Shown in pieces: positions 43,625-51,979 of a DNA stretch of 64,000 nt. The translations under genes and the position numbers were made by a program. Within the stretch, counting starts at the first letter, position 1. Each line of letters opens with the position of its first letter. This DNA comes from Carboxylicivirga sp. Its GTDB lineage: Bacteria > Bacteroidota > Bacteroidia > Bacteroidales > Marinilabiliaceae. A model generated the notes under the pieces. That model saw only the letters and a list, made by a program, of their open reading frames with translations, made no database searches and was not told the DNA's origin. The stretch spans positions 1 to 64,000 of the forward strand of contig JAOARW010000104.1 of NCBI GenBank assembly GCA_025210475.1, in the 5' to 3' direction.

Positions 43625-44200
43625 ATGACAAGAGACGAACAACTAAAGTATTGCAAAGCATGTAGTAACCATAAATTTGATGTTCATAAAGGAATTATCT
43701 GCAGCATCACCAACGAAAGAGCTTCGTTCGAACAAGCTTGCACCTTGTATAATGAAGATGCTGAATTGAAGCATAAGGCAGAGATGGAAGCCATCCGCCA
43801 AAGCACGCAGGTTATTGAAGTAGAAAAAGGAACTCGATTCCTGAACTTTATTATTGATCGTGTCATCATGTTAATTTTAGCATTTGTGATGGGAGTAGTA
43901 TTAGCACTAATAAATCCGGCTATAATTGGTAGTTTGGATGGAATGTCAACTCTTATGGATTATGTAATTACTGCCATATTGGCTGTGTTTTATTATACAA
44001 TTCTGGAAGCCACCACCGGACAAACCATTGGTAAAATGATTACGGGAACAAAGGTGGTGGATGAGAATGGTGAAAAGCCGGATTTTGGAACCATAATGGT
44101 TCGTTCATTTTCAAGGATAGTACCTTTTGATGCTTTCTCGTTTTTAGGAACTAAAGGGTGGCATGATTCGTGGAGCAATACCCGTGTTGTGAAAGCCTAA
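43625..44200 (+). CDS. RDD-family membrane protein with N-terminal Cys-rich segment
   Basis: A 191-residue protein. The first 45 residues hold four cysteines (YCKACSN, IICSITN and EQACTLY) that could form a small zinc site. An RDD domain follows (about 75-190; GTRFLNFIIDRVIMLILAF, then TGQTIGKMITGTKVVDENG and VRSFSRIVPFDAFSF). RDD proteins are small membrane proteins, some acting as Na+/H+ antiporters; here the role is unknown. 189 gene-free bases precede it. Confidence 0.85.
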   Translation: MTRDEQLKYCKACSNHKFDVHKGIICSITNERASFEQACTLYNEDAELKHKAEMEAIRQSTQVIEVEKGTRFLNFIIDRVIMLILAFVMGVVLALINPAIIGSLDGMSTLMDYVITAILAVFYYTILEATTGQTIGKMITGTKVVDENGEKPDFGTIMVRSFSRIVPFDAFSFLGTKGWHDSWSNTRVVKA

Positions 44201-44241
44201 CTTGGATACCCCTGAAAAGTATCAAGCAAGATAAAAGTATT

Positions 44242-44697
44242 TTAAGTTGTTAATTTTAATGATAATAACTCAGCTACCTTTTTATCAATCGGAAAGGTGA
44301 AGTCAGCTTTTGATATATCTTTAATGGCTACCCAACGAAAGGATTGAGCACCTTCTTCAGCCGGGATTGCATTTTTCTCTGAACTTGTGCAAATAGATTT
44401 GGTATCAGGAAATGTAACCCGGTAGTAGATGCTAATAAGTTGCATGCCTTCAAAAAACATAGCTTTTTGAAAGTAGTCGGTGGTATAGAAGTGGCTTTGG
44501 ATTTCAACTTCAATCGCCAATTCTTCTTTGAATTCTCGTTTAAGACAATCAATGGTGCCTTCGCCATATTCCAAACCGCCACCCGGAAATTTAGTCATGT
44601 AAGTACCCATTCGATACTCATCAGTCAGCAGTACTTCGTTGTGCTCGTTAACTAATAAGCCGTATACCCGAATATTGAAATGATTGCCTGTGTTCAT
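44242..44697 (-). CDS. NUDIX hydrolase
   Basis: A 151-residue NUDIX protein started at MNTGNHFNIRVY (44697), the usual length for the family. The box reads GGLEYGEGTIDCLKREFKEE, agreeing with GX5EX7REUXEE. No zinc ribbon, unlike the earlier NUDIX gene. The start codon lies three bases after the T-run of a hairpin that follows miaA, so expression depends on read-through or a promoter inside that hairpin. Substrate unresolved. Confidence 0.88.
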   Translation of the reverse strand: MNTGNHFNIRVYGLLVNEHNEVLLTDEYRMGTYMTKFPGGGLEYGEGTIDCLKREFKEELAIEVEIQSHFYTTDYFQKAMFFEGMQLISIYYRVTFPDTKSICTSSEKNAIPAEEGAQSFRWVAIKDISKADFTFPIDKKVAELLSLKLTT

Positions 44698-44700
44698 GAA

Positions 44701-44764
44701 AAACAAAAACACCGGGCCTTCTAATGTGTAAACCGCGAGCAAGGATTTTGCTACAGGCCCGGTG
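44701..44764 (-). terminator. Terminator or attenuator between miaA and the NUDIX gene
   Basis: CACCGGGCC (44710-44718) and GGCCCGGTG (44756-44764) form a perfect 9-bp stem around a 37-base loop; read leftward it is followed by TTTTTGTTTTTC and then the NUDIX start codon. The unusually long loop and position leave room for regulated read-through. Confidence 0.7.
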
Positions 44765-44771
44765 GGTTAAA

Positions 44772-45674
44772 CTAAATAAGTTTGTTGTCAACAAATTTAA
44801 TAATTTCTTCTTTATGTGCAGGATGAAACCAGTTGATTTCTTTGTCGCGTCTGAACCAGGATAACTGGCGTTTGGCATAACGACGCGAATTGCGTTTGAT
44901 TAACTCGATAGCTTTGTCGGCATCGTATTCGCCATCCCAATGGGCGAAAATTTCTTTATAACCCACCGTGTTTAAGGCATTGATATGTTTCAGGTGATAG
45001 AATGATCTGGCTTCTTCAAACAAGCCATCTTCCACCATAATATCCACCCGTTGGTTGATGCGACTATAAAGCTCATCCCGATCCATATCCAATCCTATTT
45101 TCAGAATGTTAAAGGGGCGTTTTCGGGCTGAATTAGTCCGAAGAGCGCTATAGGGCTGTCCGGTCATCAGGCAAACTTCCACTGCATGCATAACCCGTTT
45201 GTGGTTTTTTAGATCCACCTGATCGTAAAAAACAGGATCAAGCATTTTTAGTTGCCGACGCACTGCTTCCAGGCCTTCATTGTTGTATAAATCCATTACT
45301 TCCTGTCGAAGTTCCGGATCGATGGTTGGCAATTCATCTATGCCTTTGCAAACTGCATCAACATACATCATTGAGCCGCCTGTCATCAAAATTTGATGGT
45401 GATTATCAAAAAGTTTTTCAAGCAGTTTTAATACATCCTGCTCAAATTCATAGGCATTGTAATAATCGTTCACCGAATGGGTGGCCACCATGTGATGATT
45501 TACCAGCTCTAGCTGTTCTTTTGTTGGAGCTGCCGTGCCAATTTTTAATTCTTTAAATATTTGACGGCTGTCCGATGAAATAATTTCGGTGTTAAGGTGT
45601 TGGGCAAGTGACAGGCATAATTCTGTTTTTCCTATGCCTGTGGGTCCAACTAATACAATTAGAGTTTTGGTCAT
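44772..45674 (-). CDS. miaA: tRNA dimethylallyltransferase
   Basis: A 300-residue enzyme that prenylates A37 of tRNAs reading codons starting with U. The P-loop GPTGIGKTEL (about 9-18), ISSDSRQIFKELKIGTAAP, the HHMVATHSV loop, GGSMMYVDAVCKGID and the C-terminal NTVGYKEIFAHWDGE and RRYAKRQLSWFRRD segments are all standard MiaA features. It follows the pRiA4b ORF3-like gene by 5 bases, so they form one transcript. Confidence 0.96.
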   Translation of the reverse strand: MTKTLIVLVGPTGIGKTELCLSLAQHLNTEIISSDSRQIFKELKIGTAAPTKEQLELVNHHMVATHSVNDYYNAYEFEQDVLKLLEKLFDNHHQILMTGGSMMYVDAVCKGIDELPTIDPELRQEVMDLYNNEGLEAVRRQLKMLDPVFYDQVDLKNHKRVMHAVEVCLMTGQPYSALRTNSARKRPFNILKIGLDMDRDELYSRINQRVDIMVEDGLFEEARSFYHLKHINALNTVGYKEIFAHWDGEYDADKAIELIKRNSRRYAKRQLSWFRRDKEINWFHPAHKEEIIKFVDNKLI

Positions 45675-45679
45675 TGCGT

Positions 45680-46228
45680 TTAATATTGATCGGCCAGATC
45701 ATCGAAGTTAATATCCCGGTCTAAATCTTCTAATTCATCAAACTTCATGGAGTCGAGTGAACCATCAAATTCATCATCAAACTGGTCAAGCGATGCTTTT
45801 TTAATATCACCGGTTAAGTCACCAATCATTATTTGTTGTGGAGCTTCTCCTTCATTGCGGTAACAGTTGGCTTTTTCAAGTTTGCCCTTTGCAATTTGAA
45901 TTACTTCCATAAAAAAAGCTCGTTCTGAGAAGAAATCAAAAACATATAGCAAGCGTTGCCCTTCTTCAAACAAATAATCCGATAACAGTGTATCCTGCAT
46001 CACCTTTAATAATGGCGACTCGGTGTCGGCCATATCAAATAAGGTTATTTCCATTTCCTTATTCCAATCACTGTCAGTGGTGAAAAATGATGCCATTTGT
46101 GTAGCATCATAATTCAATACTTCCTGAATGCTTTGATGAAGGTCGGCAAATGTCAAACTGTCATCAATGGCAATTTCTTTAACGAAACTTTCCACTTCGC
46201 TCGAAAGTAATCTTAAATAAATAATCAT
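45680..46228 (-). CDS. Plasmid pRiA4b ORF3-like protein (IS1096 passenger TnpR type)
   Basis: A 182-residue soluble acidic protein. The opening IYLRLLSSEVESFVKEIAID and the LTFADLHQSIQEVLNYDATQ helix followed by MASFFTTDSDWNKEMEITLF match the pRiA4b ORF3 fold, and the C-terminus is strongly acidic (EFDGSLDSMKFDELEDLDRD). Despite the family name no transposon is present here. Placed 5 bases before miaA, it is a housekeeping neighbour of unknown function. Confidence 0.85.
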   Translation of the reverse strand: MIIYLRLLSSEVESFVKEIAIDDSLTFADLHQSIQEVLNYDATQMASFFTTDSDWNKEMEITLFDMADTESPLLKVMQDTLLSDYLFEEGQRLLYVFDFFSERAFFMEVIQIAKGKLEKANCYRNEGEAPQQIMIGDLTGDIKKASLDQFDDEFDGSLDSMKFDELEDLDRDINFDDLADQY

Positions 46229-46636
46229 CCTCTATGAATTATGTTGACAGGGTCAGAACAGCAAAAGTATGAAAAAATACACTCATGTAATACGTTTAGA
46301 AAGCTAAAAACCTGTGTTCGACATTAAATTTTGATCTCAGACCGCTTATAGATAGTAATTTACAATTATAAAGAATGAAGTAATAGTGGACTATTTCAAA
46401 GTCTTTATAAGCCGTAAATTGCTATTTATAAGCGGCTTTCTATTTAGCTTTGTCTAAATAGCTGATTGACGGCCTTAAATTTCTTCGCAATAGTTTACTA
46501 TTACTCACAAATTATAAGTTGTCAATCAACTCTTTAGTTCAATCTGAGTTTTAAAATTTAAATCGAACTCAGGTTAAAAGGTTTAAACATTGACAAATAT
46601 AGATTTGTTACTAAGTGGTAAACAAATATTAATCAA
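46229..46636. other. Intergenic region with nested palindromes
   Basis: No gene seen in 408 bases. ACCGCTTATAGATAGTAATT (46341-46360, plus TAC) pairs imperfectly with 46414-46435 across 50 bases. CTATTTAG and CTAAATAG (about 46440-46461) form a perfect 8-bp hairpin. Near 46540-46572 CTGAGTTT and a later AACTCAG also pair. This may be a small repeat element or terminator/leader set. Confidence 0.5.
46341..46435. repeat. Imperfect 22-base inverted repeat
   Basis: Left arm 46341-46363 and right arm 46414-46435 are complementary at most positions (GTAAATTGCTATTTATAAGC against the reverse of the left arm). No ORF lies between. Confidence 0.5.
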
Positions 46637-47116
46637 ATGGAACGCTTAATTTTTATAATTGCCGGAATATTGATTGGTGCAGCCATCACAATTGTTTTTG
46701 TACGTAATATGGCACCCAAAATGATGATCGTAGAAAGTAAAAGTCAATACGATTTCGAAGAAACAATGATTAAGTTGCAAGAGGCTGTTGATCAAAAAGG
46801 CTGGAAAACTCCGCATGTGCATAACCTGCAGGCCACCATGGCAAAATTTGATTACGATGTTAGAAAGGTAAAGGTGATGGAGGTGTGCAAACCGGATATT
46901 GCCCAGTTGATTTTAAGTAAGGATGATGAACGTATTGCATCGACTTTGATGCCTTGCAGAATCTCGGTTTACGAAAAAAGTGATGGTAGCGTTTATATAT
47001 CGCGCCTCAATAGTGTTAAAATGGGTGGTTTATTCGGTGGTATTATCAAACAAGCCATGGATGTAGCCGGTAATGAGAGTGAACAAATTATTCAATCGGT
47101 AATTATAAAGAAGTAA
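46637..47116 (+). CDS. DUF302 domain protein, membrane-anchored
   Basis: A 159-residue protein with one N-terminal helix (about 3-23) and a DUF302 domain (about 32-155) seen in MIVESKSQYDFEETMIKLQE, GWKTPHVHNLQ, VMEVCKPDIAQLILS and MPCRISVYEKSDGSVYI. DUF302 proteins are often found beside cytochromes and sulfur-oxidising or metal-stress genes, and their biochemistry is unsettled. It precedes the cytochrome c gene by 48 bases, so they are probably cotranscribed. Confidence 0.88.
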   Translation: MERLIFIIAGILIGAAITIVFVRNMAPKMMIVESKSQYDFEETMIKLQEAVDQKGWKTPHVHNLQATMAKFDYDVRKVKVMEVCKPDIAQLILSKDDERIASTLMPCRISVYEKSDGSVYISRLNSVKMGGLFGGIIKQAMDVAGNESEQIIQSVIIKK

Positions 47117-47164
47117 TACCGAACCAAATGCTTTATTAATTATTTGGTATAAGAGAAACAATAA

Positions 47165-47602
47165 ATGAAAAATCGAATGTTGAAGTTATTAATGGCGATA
47201 GTCATAGCCATAGGCTTTATGGGCTGTGGATCTTCCGGTTCTAAAAAAGAAACGGTTAGTGCTGTTGAAACAGTAAAAAGTACAGAAAAACATGTGGGAG
47301 AGCTCGCTTATAAGCGACATTGTAATGCCTGTCATCAGAAAGATGCCGGAGGTATTCCGGGAATGTATCCACCACTTGCTAATAATAAGGTTATTTCAGG
47401 TGATAAAAAGCCGTTAATCGATATTGTATTAAATGGTATGAGTGGTGAAATTGAAGTAAATGGAGAAAAATACAATGGGGTAATGGCTAGCTATCGAAAC
47501 TTGTCAGATAAAGAAATTGCTGATGTACTAAATTATTTGCGAACGGGTTTTGGAAATTCAGGCGATGAAATACTCCCCAATGAGGTAAAAGAGCTTAGGT
47601 AA
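47165..47602 (+). CDS. Small cytochrome c lipoprotein
   Basis: A 145-residue lipoprotein (lipobox GFMGC, Cys21) with one class I cytochrome c domain. The haem site is CNACH (Cys53, Cys56, His57) and Met107 in NGVMASY is the likely sixth ligand. Helices DKEIADVLNYLRTGFGN complete the fold. It would sit at the periplasmic face of a membrane and pass electrons; partner unknown. It lies after a DUF302 gene and 116 bases before the Cys/Met PLP enzyme. Confidence 0.93.
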   Translation: MKNRMLKLLMAIVIAIGFMGCGSSGSKKETVSAVETVKSTEKHVGELAYKRHCNACHQKDAGGIPGMYPPLANNKVISGDKKPLIDIVLNGMSGEIEVNGEKYNGVMASYRNLSDKEIADVLNYLRTGFGNSGDEILPNEVKELR

Positions 47603-47610
47603 AGATTGCT

Positions 47611-47630
47611 GGTAAATGGTTACATTTACC
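47611..47630 (+). terminator. Hairpin after the cytochrome gene
   Basis: GGTAAATG pairs perfectly with CATTTACC around GTTA, 9 bases after the cytochrome stop. No T-run follows, so it is a weak terminator or an RNA-stability hairpin. Confidence 0.4.
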
Positions 47631-47718
47631 CTGCAAAACAATAATACCGGAATATTCAGATTGACTTTAAAGGATTGTTATCGGATATGCATTGGTATAA
47701 CCATAAAGAAAACCATCG

Positions 47719-48960
47719 ATGAGTGAGAATAAGAAGGGGTTTATTACCCGGGCTTTGCATGCTGAGTTTCCAAAAGATGATGCTTACAATGCTTTACACA
47801 TGCCTGTATATGATGGGGTGGCCTACGAATTTGATACAGCGGAAGATATTGCCGATACCTTTGCAGGCAAGAAGTTCGCGCATGCCTATTCACGAACGTC
47901 CAACCCAACAGTTGAGTATTTCGAGAAAAAACTGAAGGCGGTAACCAATGCCCATGGCGTTATCGCTTTGGCTTCGGGTATGGCAGCCATATCTAATGTA
48001 TTGATGAGCCTGGTTGAGCAAGGCGGCAATGTGGTTGCTTCCAATCATTTGTTTGGTCATTCTTATGCACTCCTGAAACGAACCCTGCCTTCTCTGGGAA
48101 TTGAGGTGCGTTTTGCCGATATGACTAATGTCGAAGCTATAGAGTCGGTTAGTGATGACAAAACGCGTGTTTATTTTTTCGAATCCATTACCAATCCCCA
48201 ATTGGAGATTGTTGATCTGGATGTATTAAGCCAGTTAGCCAGAAAGAAGAACATTGTTGTGGTTTGCGACAGTACCATAACGCCATCTTATGTATTTGAT
48301 TCAAAGAAATTTGGAGTTGATGTGGAAGTGATGTCTACTACGAAATTTATTTCTGGTGGAGCAGCCGCTTTTGGTGGAGTGGTGCTTGATAATGCAACTT
48401 ATGACTACAGTAATTTGCCGGCTTTAAAAATGTGGTCGGATAAGTTTGGTAAAGATGCTTTGGTGGCCCGTATTCGAAAAGAGATATTCCGTCATCTGGG
48501 AGGCACCATGACAGCTCATACAGCCCATTTTATGAATTTGGGATTGGACATTATGCCCTTGCGAATCGATCGTTGTATCGAAAATTGTTTGGATCTGGGA
48601 CAATTTTTTTCGCAACATCAACGTATTATATCGTATAACTATCCCGGAATAGAAGGGAGTAAAGGTTATGAGTTGGCTAAAAAGCAGTTTAATGGTAAGC
48701 CTGGAGCTGTAATGACTTTTGATTTGGAATCGAAAGAAGCCTGCTTTAAGTTTTATAATCGCCTGAAAGTAATGCGGAAAGCTACGAATCTGAATGATAA
48801 TAAAACACTGATTATTCATCCTGAGTCAACCATCTACGCTGAATTCTCAGAGAGAGAAAAAGCGGATATGGGAGTGAGGCCAACCATGATGCGATTATCG
48901 GTTGGCATTGAGGAAGTAGAGGATTTGATAGCTGATTTTACGCAGGCGCTGGAAAATTAA
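47719..48960 (+). CDS. Cys/Met-metabolism PLP-dependent enzyme (O-acetylhomoserine sulfhydrylase / gamma-lyase type)
   Basis: A 413-residue fold-type I PLP enzyme. Visible are FAHAYSRTSNPTVEYFE, ALASGMAAISNVLMSL, FFESITNPQLEIVDL, VVVCDSTITPSYVFD and the Schiff-base lysine (about Lys209) in MSTTKFISGGAAAFGG. The family includes MetY, MetB and methionine gamma-lyase; MetY is favoured because sulfite reduction genes follow, but the DSTITPS segment differs from the usual DNTF/DNTW and makes the exact reaction uncertain. The Omp85-type gene starts 3 bases after its stop. Confidence 0.85.
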   Translation: MSENKKGFITRALHAEFPKDDAYNALHMPVYDGVAYEFDTAEDIADTFAGKKFAHAYSRTSNPTVEYFEKKLKAVTNAHGVIALASGMAAISNVLMSLVEQGGNVVASNHLFGHSYALLKRTLPSLGIEVRFADMTNVEAIESVSDDKTRVYFFESITNPQLEIVDLDVLSQLARKKNIVVVCDSTITPSYVFDSKKFGVDVEVMSTTKFISGGAAAFGGVVLDNATYDYSNLPALKMWSDKFGKDALVARIRKEIFRHLGGTMTAHTAHFMNLGLDIMPLRIDRCIENCLDLGQFFSQHQRIISYNYPGIEGSKGYELAKKQFNGKPGAVMTFDLESKEACFKFYNRLKVMRKATNLNDNKTLIIHPESTIYAEFSEREKADMGVRPTMMRLSVGIEEVEDLIADFTQALEN

Positions 48961-48963
48961 TAC

Positions 48964-50127
48964 ATGCAAAAGGGATTAGGATTTATAGTGGGGTGTCTGT
49001 TTTTGTGCAAAGGAATTTATGCGCAGGAAGAACAGGTGGTGGATACATCGAAAAACACAATGGTAGAACAAGCTGCCGTTATGGTTGAAGATGTAATTGA
49101 TATGATTACAATTGAACGCGGAAGAAGCACCTTGTCTTTTTATCCGATGGCCGGTTATTCGCCCCGCACAGGCTTTGAAATTGGCGTGATGCCGGTATGG
49201 CGAATTAAGCCCCGCAATGCAGAGGCCTGTGAATTTTATCGGCCAACAACTTTTGCACCGTCCTTTAAACTTTCCACAACCGGCATGTATGAGTTTGAAG
49301 TCGATGCCTTGGCTTTTACTTCCAAGCGCTGGATGTTTATTTCAAAGTTTCAATACATGTTTTTGCCAGATGAGTTTTATGGTATTGGAAATCAGGAAAA
49401 AGATCCACCTTTTGCCACCTTTGATATCAATCGGTTTCTATTCAAGAGTGATATTCTAAAAGGGATAAGTGCCAGTTGGTTTGTTGGTTTGCGACTCGAT
49501 ATTAATTACGATGAATTTACCAATATTGATGGAGACCTGCTTAATCCTTCCATACTGGGGTATGAAGGAGGATGGGCCAATGGAATAGGACCGGGATTTG
49601 CTTTTGATAATCGCGATGATCAATTGTATCCTACGAAAGGTTGGTTCGTTTTATTTTCATCTGCTATTTACGATAAATTTATTGGCAGCGACTATCAGTT
49701 TGTGAGTAGTAATCTGGATGTGCGCAAGTTTTTTTCGCTTAAGGGCGATGAATCGATCCTTGGGTTTCAGGCAATGATCAATGCCACCAGCGGTGATGTG
49801 CCTTTTTACAAATTGTCTTCCATAGGTGGCAAACGTATGTTGCGTGGTATAGCCCATCCTTATCGCTATATGGACAAGCATTCGTGGTTTGTACAAGCCG
49901 AATGGCGTAAGCACATTTGGTGGCGTTTGGGAGGTGTGCTATTCGCTGGGACCGGAAAAGTATCCCCCGAATTCTTACAAACACCCTTTTCTGATATGCA
50001 TTTTGTAGCTGGTACCGGTATGCGATTTAAGGTATTGCCTGATGAAGGGCTTAACTTTCGAGTCGATTTTGGGATGTCTAATCATGGCGATAGTGGTGTT
50101 TATTTTACGATTCGGGAAGCTTTTTAG
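48964..50127 (+). CDS. Omp85/BamA-family outer-membrane protein without POTRA domains
   Basis: A 387-residue exported barrel. A signal peptide (ends IYAQ, about residue 20) leads to a 16-strand-type surface-antigen domain with GPGFAFDNRDDQLYPTKGWF and the characteristic GGKRMLRGIAHPYRYMDKH loop; no POTRA repeats fit in the short N-terminus. The C-terminal Phe (REAF) suits barrel insertion by BAM. POTRA-less Omp85 proteins are abundant in Bacteroidota and poorly understood; the 3-base spacing from the PLP enzyme gene hints at a shared operon without revealing why. Confidence 0.88.
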   Translation: MQKGLGFIVGCLFLCKGIYAQEEQVVDTSKNTMVEQAAVMVEDVIDMITIERGRSTLSFYPMAGYSPRTGFEIGVMPVWRIKPRNAEACEFYRPTTFAPSFKLSTTGMYEFEVDALAFTSKRWMFISKFQYMFLPDEFYGIGNQEKDPPFATFDINRFLFKSDILKGISASWFVGLRLDINYDEFTNIDGDLLNPSILGYEGGWANGIGPGFAFDNRDDQLYPTKGWFVLFSSAIYDKFIGSDYQFVSSNLDVRKFFSLKGDESILGFQAMINATSGDVPFYKLSSIGGKRMLRGIAHPYRYMDKHSWFVQAEWRKHIWWRLGGVLFAGTGKVSPEFLQTPFSDMHFVAGTGMRFKVLPDEGLNFRVDFGMSNHGDSGVYFTIREAF

Positions 50128-50457
50128 TAGGATATCTCATTTGTTAAAGGCAATATTACATTCTCTTTTTTTGTCAATGCGTATGTAATATTGTAAATGA
50201 AGGGCATTATCACACCTAAAAATCCATCGGAAATAATCCATCAAAAATCAAAATAGTTGGTGAATCCCATGAATAAAACCTATAAAATCAATAGGTTAAC
50301 TAATGTTATTTCTGAAAATTATTCTTGTGTTATGGTTCAGTAATTCAGGTGTTTGTATTATATCCTATTGAAAAATAGGATAAAAAAGTATTTAATTATT
50401 TGATGGAGCTATTTATCTGGTTCATATTTGCTAACAGAAAAAGTAATCTAGTAGGAT
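50128..50457. promoter_or_regulatory. Leader/operator region of the rrf2-cysK operon
   Basis: No gene is seen. Two similar palindromes occur: AACCTAT/ATAGGTT around AAAATCA at about 50278-50298 and TATCCTATT/AATAGGATA around GAAA at 50361-50382. Half-sites TAGGATAT recur at about 50129-50138 and 50451-50459. All share CCTAT...ATAGG, suggesting operators for the adjacent Rrf2 regulator. Confidence 0.5.
50361..50382. promoter_or_regulatory. Perfect 9-bp palindrome, candidate Rrf2 operator
   Basis: TATCCTATT and AATAGGATA are exact reverse complements around GAAA, 76 bases before the rrf2 start. A sister site at about 50278-50298 shares the CCTAT/ATAGG cores. Confidence 0.5.
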
Positions 50458-50877
50458 ATGTTTCCAAAGAAAGTAAATTATGGCTTACGATTTTTACTGA
50501 CGCTTTCAGGAATTGCAGAGGGCAGTTACCTGGGAGTTGCAGAAATAGCTGAACGAGAAAATTTGTCGGTGAAATTTCTGGAAGCCATAGCTGTTGCCTT
50601 ACGAAAAGGTGAAGTAGTAAATGTTCGCCGGGGAGCCGGAGGCGGATATAATTTAGCAAGGCCATTAAAAGAAATAACACTTTATGATGTGGTTGTGTTG
50701 CTCGATGAAAAGCTGGTAAAAGAAATTTCAAGCGATGGCAATAATACAGAGAAAGCAGTGGGGCGGTTTTTATTAAGCGTACGAAACGACTATGCCAGAA
50801 TGTTGCGCCGGGTTACCTTGGATAAACTACGAAATTACTTTGTTGATGAGAATGAAAATTTAATGTATTACATATAA
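50458..50877 (+). CDS. Rrf2-family transcriptional regulator, CymR-like
   Basis: A 139-residue DNA-binding protein. The winged helix-turn-helix is seen in YGLRFLLTLSGIAEGSYLGV, AEIAERENLSVKFLEAIAVA and the wing VVNVRRGAGGGYNLARP. It contains no cysteine, so unlike IscR or NsrR it cannot bind an iron-sulfur cluster by Cys ligands and resembles CymR, which senses cysteine status with cysteine synthase. It lies 12 bases before cysK, and candidate palindromic operators sit just upstream, consistent with autoregulation. Confidence 0.93.
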   Translation: MFPKKVNYGLRFLLTLSGIAEGSYLGVAEIAERENLSVKFLEAIAVALRKGEVVNVRRGAGGGYNLARPLKEITLYDVVVLLDEKLVKEISSDGNNTEKAVGRFLLSVRNDYARMLRRVTLDKLRNYFVDENENLMYYI

Positions 50878-50889
50878 AACCAAAAAGCC

Positions 50890-51813
50890 ATGAGTAAAAT
50901 TGCACAAAATGTAACAGAGCTAATAGGGAAAACACCCTTGGTAAAAGTTAATCGATTAACCAACGGCGCAAAGGCTGAAGTAGTGGCTAAGTTGGAATTT
51001 TTCAATCCGGCCAGTTCAGTTAAGGATCGCATTGCTTATTCGATGATTAATGATGCCGAGCAAAAGGGGTTGTTGGATAAAGATACCGTAATAGTAGAGC
51101 CAACAAGCGGAAATACAGGAGTTGGATTAGCTTTTGTTGCAGCGGTTAAGGGCTACAGACTTATTTTGACCATGCCAGAAAGTATGAGTGTGGAACGCCG
51201 AAAGCTTTTAGTAAAGTTTGGTGCCGAACTGGTGTTAACACCCGCTGAAAAAGGCATGAAAGGTGCCATTGAACGGGCAGATGAAATAGCCGGTGAATTG
51301 CCAAAATCATTTATTCCACAACAGTTTAATAATGGAGCAAATCCAGCAATTCATCGCTGTACTACAGCTGAAGAGATTTGGGAGGATACTGATGGAGAAG
51401 TCGATATTTTTGTAGCTGGTATTGGTACGGGTGGAACCATAACTGGTGTAGGTGAGGTATTAAAAGAGCGCAAACCTGATGTAAAGATTGTTGCGGTTGA
51501 ACCAGAGGCATCTCCTGTATTGTCAGGCGGACAACCTGGCCCACATAAAATACAGGGAATCGGTGCTGGTTTTGTACCGAATGTGCTTAATACAGATGTT
51601 TTTGATGAAGTAGTCAAGGTATCGAATGAAGCAGCGGTTAATACGGCTAATAAAGCGGCCACCGAAGAGGGTATTTTATGCGGTTATTCATCAGGAGCGG
51701 CACTTTATGCTGCCATTGAAGTAGCCAACCGTCCAGAGAATGCTGGCAAGCGGATTGTGGTGGTATTGCCCGATACCGGGGAGCGTTATTTAAGTAGTTT
51801 TAGCATCGATTAA
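50890..51813 (+). CDS. cysK: Cysteine synthase (O-acetylserine thiol-lyase)
   Basis: A 307-residue PLP enzyme making cysteine from O-acetylserine and sulfide. The Schiff-base lysine is Lys45 in NPASSVKDRIAY; the phosphate/substrate loop TSGNTG is at 72-77, and the GIGTGGTITGVG glycine loop binds the cofactor phosphate. Its ending YLSSFSID includes a C-terminal Ile-Asp, unlike the Ile-terminated peptide of SAT partners. In other bacteria CysK is also the co-repressor partner of CymR, which agrees with the adjacent Rrf2 gene. Confidence 0.95.
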   Translation: MSKIAQNVTELIGKTPLVKVNRLTNGAKAEVVAKLEFFNPASSVKDRIAYSMINDAEQKGLLDKDTVIVEPTSGNTGVGLAFVAAVKGYRLILTMPESMSVERRKLLVKFGAELVLTPAEKGMKGAIERADEIAGELPKSFIPQQFNNGANPAIHRCTTAEEIWEDTDGEVDIFVAGIGTGGTITGVGEVLKERKPDVKIVAVEPEASPVLSGGQPGPHKIQGIGAGFVPNVLNTDVFDEVVKVSNEAAVNTANKAATEEGILCGYSSGAALYAAIEVANRPENAGKRIVVVLPDTGERYLSSFSID

Positions 51814-51828
51814 TTGATATAAGAAGTT

Positions 51829-51866
51829 AAAATGGCGTTAGGTTGACCTACGGCTTAACGCTATTT
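51829..51866 (+). terminator. Terminator after cysK
   Basis: AAATGGCGTTA pairs with TAACGCTATTT with one mismatch; a TTTCTTAACTTTTA stretch follows. It closes the rrf2-cysK transcript. Confidence 0.65.
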
Positions 51867-51979
51867 CTTAACTTTTATCCTTCACATCAGTACTTTAAAA
51901 CCTAAGTGTACTGTAGTTCTTTGCTGTGGTCTTCTTTTTGAGAATAGTCCATTCAATTTTTAATGTATTTATAGCTAGT

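Noticed and set aside
45680..46228. Transposon remnant suggested by the family name IS1096 TnpR
   Set aside because: No inverted repeats or transposase are near; the gene is a conserved miaA neighbour, and the name is historical.
47603..47718. Possible SAM-type riboswitch before the Cys/Met PLP enzyme
   Set aside because: I looked for SAM-I and SAM-II consensus elements and found only a simple hairpin.
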